Positions 11,901 through 18,300 of a stretch of 64,000 nucleotides of DNA are shown piece after piece. The position numbers were made by a program, and so were the translations under genes. The notes under the pieces are model-generated. The model did not search any database and was not told the DNA's origin. It saw only the letters and a list, made by a program, of their open reading frames with translations. The stretch lies in assembly GCA_015234115.1 (NCBI GenBank), contig JADFWP010000001.1, positions 124,001-188,000 of the forward strand. Reading direction: 5' to 3'. Source of the stretch: Magnetococcales bacterium. Its GTDB lineage: Bacteria > Pseudomonadota > Magnetococcia > Magnetococcales > Magnetaquicoccaceae. The stretch's first letter is position 1, and each line of letters opens with the position of its first letter.

Positions 11901-12813
11901 GGGTGGAGAGGTCGAGGGAGGCTGCGAAGCCCGAGGTTTGGCCGAACACCACATAGCTCGCCCCGGAATAGGTGCCGCCCACGCCGGCACCCTGCGCCCC
12001 GACCAGGAGGTCATGGAGGCCATCGCCATTGACATCCCCGGCGCTGCTCACCGCTCCGCCGTTACCACTTCCAGCGGAGACGCCATCGAGGCGGAAGCCA
12101 TTGCTGCCATTCAGGGTGGAAAGATCCAGGGTGGACGCGAAACCGGAAGCCTGGCCGAACACCACATAGCTTGCCCCGGTATCGTCCGTATTGGCTCCGG
12201 CGGCACCGACGATGAGGTCGTCGAAGCCATCGCCATTGACATCTCCGGCACTGCTCACCGAGCGACCGCTGCCATCATAAGCCGCCACGCCATCGAGGCG
12301 GAAGCCGTTGCTGCCATTCAGGGTGGAGAGGTTGAGGGAGGAGGCAAAGCCGCCAGACTTGCCGAACACCACATAGCTCGCCCCGGAAGTCCAGCCGCCC
12401 ACATCGGCCAAGTAAGCCCCGATGATGAGGTCATCGAAGCCGTCGCCATTGACATCCCCGGCGTCGCGTACCGCATTGCCGCTCTGGTCCCCATTGCCGA
12501 CGCCATCCAGGCGGAAGCCGTTGCTGCCATCCAGGGTGGAAAGATCCAGGGTGGCTGCGAAATCGGAGCTTTTGCCGAACACCACATAGCTCGCCCCGGG
12601 ATTGGTATCGCCGCCCGCCTGGCGCGCCCCGATGATGAGGTCATCGAAGCCATCGCCATTGATATCCCCGGCGCTGCTGACCCTCGCACCGCAGGAATCC
12701 TGGCTTGAGGCTCCATCGAGTCGGAAGCCGTTATGGCCGGTGAGTGCAGAGAGGTCAAGGGTGCTGACGCCTGGGGGCAGAGGGGCAAAATCACTCACAA
12801 CCGGATCTCCCAT
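5929..12813 (-). CDS. Giant putative secreted protein: seven FG-GAP repeats, Ig/cadherin-like regions, caspase-like (clan CD) peptidase-like domain, C-terminal RTX/hemolysin-type repeats
   Basis: Seven ~70-aa units NGFRLDGV...SSAGDVNGDGFDDLIVGA...GASYVVFG; LYVILVDHGS ... MMILGACYSGSF; repeated GGAGDDLY / GNxLANxLxGN; no evident signal peptide. A GTG at 12798 preceded by GGGAG is an alternative start. Confidence 0.92.
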   Translation of the reverse strand: MGDPVVSDFAPLPPGVSTLDLSALTGHNGFRLDGASSQDSCGARVSSAGDINGDGFDDLIIGARQAGGDTNPGASYVVFGKSSDFAATLDLSTLDGSNGFRLDGVGNGDQSGNAVRDAGDVNGDGFDDLIIGAYLADVGGWTSGASYVVFGKSGGFASSLNLSTLNGSNGFRLDGVAAYDGSGRSVSSAGDVNGDGFDDLIVGAAGANTDDTGASYVVFGQASGFASTLDLSTLNGSNGFRLDGVSAGSGNGGAVSSAGDVNGDGLHDLLVGAQGAGVGGTYSGASYVVFGQTSGFAASLDLSTLDGSNGFRLDGVGGYDRSGSALSSAGDVNGDGFDDFIIGAWAATVGVSRPGASYVVFGKASGFASILDLSTLNGSNGFRLAGFAGNDQSGRSVRGAGDVNGDGFDDLIIGSPGTNVSANGSTFYDAGVSYVLFGQASAFASSLNLSTLNGTNGFRLNGANGVDLSGESVSSAGDVNGDGFDDLIVGAPWADVGGDESGASYVVFGGNYTNLSTAAQSCVGTTGTDTLRGGLGDDILVGNGGADLLIGGHGDDTLTIPDGNFLRLDAGGGQDTLRLVGEGMTLDLTDSSLRNRVQGIEIIDLQAGSGSHTLILDFQQVSQLLAQGTTLRVMGDAEDLVDLGSGWTLQGQQTIGGELYNQFVQYGSTLLLDADTASIYLATLSAPDFSAGDDTGASDSDDITRNTSGLTLSGIGQALATVTLFDDANGNDTLDAGELLGHAAVSDNRWSLDVSLALGTYAIKAFQGIDNTSSPVSVPLTLTIIPDIAPLVANPIPDQVINNTGRNFSYIIPANTFSDEERDALTYSALLATGNSLPWWLTLNGNIFLGTAPENTCESLSVHVIADDGYGGTVTDDFDFTVDTIAPTGSLTLPDDGIFDSDLSSFVGTAGDVGMGVRQVATTIQNQAGQYLGLQGYVLKWQTAPFFFTASSENGWNDWSLELGSLFPSGRLYTATTRVIDQAGNVTLTPTDFGVTESGDPYATRIVLEQSLYTRNPGQSLTLNGQLLQNEGVALNRVGLEVMLTITVPDTPIRTVTTTTTDSTGHFSFVDLDGLVSDALLEVTASGSLMLAPPTPAQADLHLGEPAGYAILVQGELDTNSGTPEGIEAHKRTTNRIYETLLRRGFSTENIQYFNYDTHTLGPAPTSDNPADYRNLPGVAPNPPTLASLQEAIENWAYDRLIAQPAPLYVILVDHGSRETFYLGPDEQLTAASLAAWMNRLDSRLGSESAGAAGQLALAQQQMMILGACYSGSFIDALSRPGRTLITTASANEKSHRGAPESDGIQVGELFLQHFFQFLGAGASFHTAFTQATELTENDPVVLANADNSRFNTPEQRVQEWLTDRSGQHPLLDDNGDGAGSNALSTTHDQDGAAAAALHLGFTRSSLTNSLLDPVQIAAVTPSQQILSGATLTLWATESTPDGRFEASQGHVTVVVPGVDPADGETPYQVSLDLPRSALTRGTNGRWEIASTAITGFRGFTAPGHYQFQFTLQDGESDQLSTPRVAHLYVNQAGNHNPASPLPETTSRVEAIGLFNWSDVTDPDGDRVRYTLVIARDSAFTQELYRQESLETSLALVNFQDLLAQGEYWWRIEASDPYGGVAISDPQNFTLVFPNDLPAILYGILYSNQDYAALQSAMITLNQRTLSPEKDGTLTLLLPGHETTRITVTQPGFRERTLTVTPDGPGTVVRQWIGLTPESTPSTPDNPPPPVPDPVTPPVIPAVQPAPEPVIQPWPDLPLGRFLAGTTGNDTLTARTGIDVLVGYQGDDTYIVDRVDLDLKERVGEGVDTVQSFRSWRLGAQLENLVLIGPDAREGTGNSLANRITGNEADNRLDGAFGADTLIGGSGDDHYRVDDLRDRVIERSSEGVDRIVSSVSFMLPAQVEQLMLTGTAPLQGTGNELANLLIGNAGANRLSGGAGDDLYYVGAGDAIFENPGEGIDQVRTAGSWTLGDHLENLTLIGTNPTHAIGNRGDNRLIGNRSDNLLDGEAGADILIGGAGDDLYRVEDPRDRVIERADQGNDLVMSSISCTLPAQVEKLTLTGTNPISGTGNRLANHLIGNGAANILSGGAGDDLYEVDAGDTVIEGRNQGSDTVSSRATWQLGANLEQLILTGSAAINGFGNDLANTLTGNSGDNLLDGGGGADLLTGGLGNDRLQGGVGADWLTGGPGADRFQWHDPSEGGDTLTDFNPRQGDRLGFFSPNFGDLSVGQVASDRFLASVTALPTTPLQRFLFNTRTRTLHYDPDGIGPMTASLLVTLHPGATLSHHYLLMVSE
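6270..7530 (-). repeat. Intragenic RTX-type repeat region with alternating A-B-A-B-A units
   Basis: Protein alternates GGAGDDLYxV.AGDxxxE..xxGxDxVxSxxxWxLGAxLExLxLxG and LDGxxGADxLIGGxGDDxYRVxDxRDRVIERxxxGxDxxxSSxSxxLPAQVExLxLTG. Confidence 0.85.
11270..12780 (-). repeat. Seven tandem FG-GAP-encoding repeats, ~210-bp period
   Basis: Recurring gccattgacatccccggc motif near 11371, 11596, 11812, 12021, 12231, 12441 and 12651; each encodes AGDVNGDGFDDLIIGA. Confidence 0.93.
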
Positions 12814-13153
12814 GCGATGTTTTTATAGTTTTGAATAGGGGGGTAGAATTGACATTTTATCTCTGTAAAATTGATTTATAGGGTATCACGCCAAGGAATA
12901 GAAAAGCAATCCATTTTTAAGATTATATTTTTCAAGTGAGGGCAGTATCCAGGTGCCGGATTGCCGGGGGAGCGATGAAACTTGTAGAATGACGACATCT
13001 CAACCGCAGACCAACCCCTCGCTGTTGGCCATCAAAACTTTATGTTTCATTTCGTCGATCAGCAGTGCGGTCAATGCCTGAACCACGCAGAAATCAGGAA
13101 GCCGTGATCCCAAAGCATTGCCTGCGGCGCGCGCGCCGGTTGGGGAGCGGCGC

Positions 13154-15331
13154 TCACGGTCTGGAAGACGCATTGCCTCTGACCTGAAAACGGGTCACGG
13201 CCACGACGGTCTCCTGTTCATCCAGCAACTCCAGACGATGCGGACCGGGACGCAAGGACCAGCCGTTCGCCTCATCCGGAAGCGGCGCGCCATCCATGCG
13301 CCAGTGGTGGCGGGGCAACAGCGGTTCCATGCGGGGAAAAAGCCGTTGATGACCGGCAGGGATATCCGGATCCAGGGCCAGAATGGTGCCGTCACCGGGT
13401 TCGAGGATCCGGGGTGGACGGGCGGCGGGATCGTTCAGGAAGATTGCGCTTCGTTCGGTTCCGGTCAGATACCACTCCTGGCGGGGTGGCTCCAGGGGGG
13501 GATGAAAGGTGGTGGCCACCTGCACCACCCCGGCGGGCGGCGTGGGTGGATGCAGGGGGGTCTGAAGACCCGGCGGATGCAAATAAAGCATCAACTCCTG
13601 CCAGATCTGCGCAGCTCCGGAAACGCCCGAAACCTCCCGCATCGGTTGACCGTCGAAATTGCCCACCCACACCCCGACCGTGTAGCGATTGCTGAAGCCG
13701 ATACACCAGTTGTCGCGCATCTGTTTGCTGGTGCCGGTCTTGACCGCGCTCCAGAACGGTGTGCCCAGGGGATTGTTGAGGCCAAAGGTCAGGCTGCGGG
13801 CCACCGGATCGGCGAGCATGTCGGCAACCAGAAAAGCCGATGCCGCAGATGTCACCCGCTGATCTGCGGCGCCGGGTTCATCCGGTCGCAGCCGCAACGG
13901 CGCGTAAACCCCTCCCCTGGCCAGGGTGCGATAGGCCGCCACCTGTTGCCAGAGGGTCACCTCCACCGATCCCAACGCCAGGGCATAACCATAATAATCG
14001 CCCTCCTGCTGAACCTGCCCATAGCCCAGTTGCCGCAACCGCTGGACAAAGGGAGGCAATCCGGTCAACAGCAGAGTGCGCACCGCCGGAACATTGAGGG
14101 AGGAGGCCAAAGCGGTCCGGGCCGTGACCCATCCCTTGAAGGCATGATCATAATTCCTGGGAACATAGATTCCCGTGGGGGTGGCCAGCTCCACCGGAGA
14201 GTCGTCCAGCAACGAAGCCGCAGTGAGCAGCCTCTGTTCCAGCGCCAACTGGTACAAAAAAGGCTTGAGGGTCGATCCCGCCTGCCTCAGGGCCTGCACC
14301 CCATCCACATAGCGGGTGGCGGGATGGTTGCTGCCTCCGCCCACATAGGCCAGCACCTCGCCGCTGGCATTGTCCGCCACCAGCACGGCCCCGTTGCGCA
14401 CCTGGTTTTCCTGCAACTGCTGCAAATGCTGATTCAGGACCGTATTGGCAAAGCGTTGCAGGGGAGCATCGAGCGTGGAACGGAGTGGCACCTGCGTGCG
14501 ACCGGATTGCAGGGGTTCCAACAGCCTGTGGGCCAGATGGGGCGCCCAGGATTCGGCCTGTCGGATCGGCGGCGGACGACCGCGCAGCAGCCGCTGGGCC
14601 AGTGCTTCCAGGGTGGCGCAGGGGATTTCCGGCGCGTGACGGCGGGCCAGGGCGCAGGCCCGCTGGGCGGTCCGGTCGGCAGCGCCATTGGGCGCCGGAA
14701 TCAGCGCCGTCAGCAGCAGCGCCTCGGAGGTGGTCAACCCGGAGGGGAGTTTGGCGAACAGGCTGCGGCTGGCTGCCCCGATCCCCTGCAACTCCCCCCG
14801 GAACGACACCAGATTCAGATAGGCTTCGAAAATCTGCCTTTTGCTCCAGGCGGCCTCCAAGGCCCAGGCCGCCTCCATCTGCGCCCATTTCTGCGGCCAG
14901 TCGCGCCGGCCACGCGCCGGACGCAGACCGGGATCGAGCAATCCGGCCAGTTGCATGGTCACGGTGCTGGCCCCCCGGCGCACCCCGGTGAACAGCCGAT
15001 CCCGCAACGTGCCGAGCACGGCAGACCAGGCCACCCCGCCATGATCGAAAAAGGTCTGATCCTCGGCCAGCAGCACCATGCGGGTCAAAGCTGGCGAAAC
15101 CTCCTCCAAGGCGCTCCACTCCAGCCGTCGCCCCTGGGCATTGACCCGCAGCGCCTGCAACGGGTCGCCGTGACGATCCAGCAGCCAGCCATCGCTGCTG
15201 GCAAAACCCTCCCGCACTTCGGCAAAAGAGCGCGTTCCGGTCGTTGCGGGTCGCAGCACGTTCCAACCAACCAACACCAACCCAACAACCAGCACGCCGC
15301 CAAACAGCCAGCGCCAGCGCATCCGGTTCAT
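13154..15331 (-). CDS. pbpC: Penicillin-binding protein 1C (glycosyltransferase/transpeptidase)
   Basis: Start MNRMRWRWLFGGVLVVGLVLVGWN; GT51 motif EDQTFFDHGGV..STVTMQLAGLLDP; transpeptidase QAGSTLKPFLYQLALE and KTGTSKQMRDNW. Confidence 0.93.
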   Translation of the reverse strand: MNRMRWRWLFGGVLVVGLVLVGWNVLRPATTGTRSFAEVREGFASSDGWLLDRHGDPLQALRVNAQGRRLEWSALEEVSPALTRMVLLAEDQTFFDHGGVAWSAVLGTLRDRLFTGVRRGASTVTMQLAGLLDPGLRPARGRRDWPQKWAQMEAAWALEAAWSKRQIFEAYLNLVSFRGELQGIGAASRSLFAKLPSGLTTSEALLLTALIPAPNGAADRTAQRACALARRHAPEIPCATLEALAQRLLRGRPPPIRQAESWAPHLAHRLLEPLQSGRTQVPLRSTLDAPLQRFANTVLNQHLQQLQENQVRNGAVLVADNASGEVLAYVGGGSNHPATRYVDGVQALRQAGSTLKPFLYQLALEQRLLTAASLLDDSPVELATPTGIYVPRNYDHAFKGWVTARTALASSLNVPAVRTLLLTGLPPFVQRLRQLGYGQVQQEGDYYGYALALGSVEVTLWQQVAAYRTLARGGVYAPLRLRPDEPGAADQRVTSAASAFLVADMLADPVARSLTFGLNNPLGTPFWSAVKTGTSKQMRDNWCIGFSNRYTVGVWVGNFDGQPMREVSGVSGAAQIWQELMLYLHPPGLQTPLHPPTPPAGVVQVATTFHPPLEPPRQEWYLTGTERSAIFLNDPAARPPRILEPGDGTILALDPDIPAGHQRLFPRMEPLLPRHHWRMDGAPLPDEANGWSLRPGPHRLELLDEQETVVAVTRFQVRGNASSRP

Positions 15332-18300
15332 GGTTGCACGGTGATCGGTTCCACTGGCACGGCTCCGAACAAATCCGGCAGATACATCGCCTCCACCCGG
15401 CTGGCTGGCAGGATGAACTGGCCCGGATTGTTCAAACGCACCGTGTATTCCACGCTCCACTGCCCTCTGGGCAGCCATTCGTAATAGGCCACAAAGGCAT
15501 CGAAACGGCGCTCTTCAAACGAGGGACGGCGCGTTTTCGCCTCCGATCCTTTTCCAGTCTGGTCGAGGATGGCCGAATCCCGACCCAACCCCGAGCCGAG
15601 AATCGCACTGCCGGTCGGGATCGGATCGATGACCACCACCCAGCCCATGTCGCTGTCGGCCTCGAACTCCAGCCGCACCCGGATCACATCCCCCTGGCTC
15701 CAGACCCCTTCGGTTTTGCGAGCCACCGGCGTCACGGTGCGGGAGAGGCGATAGCCGTTGGTCATGGGTTGCTTGAGCGGAATGGCGGCCCGGCTTTGCA
15801 CCGTCACCCATGGTTTGCCGGTGCCTTGATGGTCGAACAGCAGTTTCTGCGGCTCCGGGGTGGCGGGCCAGGGGAAGTCCAGAATGTCGCCATGCGGTGC
15901 GGATGACCACTCCAGGGTCTGCGCACTGCCTGCCAGTTCGGCTTTGCTGACACCGGTGACGGCCACGGCATCGAGTTTCCGGGCAGCCTGCTTCAGGGCC
16001 ACCACGCCCCAGGCATTGGCCGGCGTCGAGGCCCAATGCCCTTTGACCTGCCGGGCGAGCATGCCGCGCACCAGCCTGGGCAGATCCTCTTTCCAGGAGG
16101 ATTCGTTGAGCACCCCCAGAAGCAAACGGTGCAGATTGGTTTCGCCCGAGACCAGCAGCCACCACATGGCGTCGTGCTGTTCATTGGCAAGCGCAACCGT
16201 GGTGCCCTGCCATTGCACCCGATTGCGCAGATTTTGCAGCGCATCCTGGATCCGCTTGCCCCGATCCGGCAGTTTGGGGGTGCGGTTGAGGAGATTCAAC
16301 CAGTCGATCACCCCCGAGGTAGGCCAGTGACGCGGCTCGATGGTAAGCGGACTGATGGCTTCGTTGGCAACGGTCTGATACCGGGAGATCGCCTCCAGCG
16401 CCGCCAGCTTGCGCAGATTGAGATCCGCCGCCGGCAACGGGGAGCGACGAGCAATTTTGCCCTGCACGAATTTCTGCAACCCCTCGATCATCTTCTTGCG
16501 GGGTTCGTCCGGGATCGACCAGCCGTTCTCATGGCTGATGGCCAACAGATAGCTGGTCAGGCTGTCGCTGCCCTGATCGAGACGGGGAAAGAATTTGGCC
16601 AGTCCATCGCCATCCAGATAGGTGGGCAGGGCGGCACTCAGACGTTCCCAACTCTCGGCATCCTGCGTGGCAATCGCCTTGGAGAGCCGCTGCTCCAGAC
16701 AGGAATAGGGATAGGCGGCCATGTACTCCCGCACGCCGGCGAGATCCCAGGTCAATCGGTCCTGCACCACCAGCCGGATTCCGCCCCGATTGGGCAGGGC
16801 ATCGACGGGCGGACGCACCGGGAATTCCAGTTTCTCCCCGGTCTGTTGCAAGGTGGCCTGCACCACGCCGACCGGATGGACCGGGGTCACCTCCTGGGAG
16901 ACGGCGAGGCGATCCTCTGCTCCATCCGCCGTGGCCGCCACCTCCCAGGAGAGTTGACGAAGCCCCACAGGCACGGTGATCTCCCAACGGGCCACATGGC
17001 TGGCACCCGGCTCCAGGGTCATGGAGAGCGGAGCCAGAGTGGGCAGATCCGCAGAGGAGGAGAGACCCGGTGACGCCTGCGCCAAGAGGGTGGCCTGCAC
17101 CTGGACGGTCAGGGGACGATTGCTGCTGTTGCGCACCGTGAATCCGGCCAGAAAGCGATCCTGCTCCCGCACCACGGGGGGCAGGGCGGAGTGGAGAATC
17201 AGATCCTGGGCGGTGCGGAACGCGGTCTCTCCGGTTCCGAACAGATCCGCACCCGCATGGGCCACCGCCACCACCCGGAACGAGGTGAGCTGATCATTGA
17301 CCGGTATCGTCACCTGGGCGCGCCCCTGGGCATCCAGTTTGACCCGCCCCTGCCAGAGCAGCAGGGTATCGAGCAGTTGCCGTTCCATCTTCAGGCGTCC
17401 GCCGCTGCCGCCAGGGCTGAACGATTTGCGTCCAAAGTGACGCCGCCCGATCACCTGTTCCAGGGCGGTGCTGGTTTCGACCTGGATCGAACGTTTTTGC
17501 ATCATGGCGGCCAGCAGGTTCCAGGAGTCGTTGGGTTTGAGTTCCAGCAACCCCTCATCCACCACGGCCACCGCCACTTCGGCATCTCCGGGCAGCGCAC
17601 GACCGGTCGGCGGAGCCACCTGAATCGTGGCCGTGACCGTATCCCGCACCTTGCAGACTGCCTGATCGGTGGTCACCTTGACCGCCAGTTCATGGGCCTT
17701 CCAGCCCACCTTGAGGCGGGCATAGCCGAGTCGAAAGGCAGGCTTGCCCAGATCGATCAACGCGGTCGGCTCCACGCCGGACACCCGACCCCGGATCGCC
17801 ATGGCCGAAATGAAGACATTCGGGGCAAAGTGACCGCGAATCGGCACCCGCACCGTCGGATTGTCGCCCGTGACCGGACGGATGAAATGGTCCAGAATCC
17901 CTTCCCGCTCCACCGTGATCAGCACCGTGGCCTCCCGGAACGGCATGCGCAATTGCAACACCGCCTCTTCTCCGGGTTCGTAGGTGTTCTTTTCGGGAAT
18001 CAGATCCATGCGGTTGTGGTGTTCCACCTCGAACCAGGTCTGTTCATTCTTGTAGATCCAGACCGAGGCATGGGCAAAGCTGGCCTGATTTTTCCCATCG
18101 GTCGCCCTGGCTTGCAAGAGCACCTCCCCTTCCACCGGAGAGGAGCCTTCGCAGTCAATCAACCCCTGGGCATCGGTGATGCCGGAGCAGAATTCGGCGA
18201 GCCGTTTGATCTCGTTGTGGTGGACATACTCGTAATAGCCCCCGATCAGCCGTTTGCGGTGGGAAAAGGTCTGGTGCTCCAACAACTCCACCGTCACCGG

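Noticed and set aside
10588-12708. 706-aa plus-strand repetitive ORF (HHIARPG...DDEVIEAIAIDIPGAAHR repeats)
   Set aside because: Its regularity merely mirrors the FG-GAP DNA repeats on the minus strand; a mirror artefact, not a separate repeat protein.
11270-12780. Regular ~210-bp repeats considered as CRISPR or satellite DNA
   Set aside because: Repeats are coding, in frame and encode FG-GAP units; no short direct repeats with unique spacers.
13118-15484. 788-aa plus-strand ORF antisense to pbpC
   Set aside because: No motifs; PBP1C on the minus strand explains the region.
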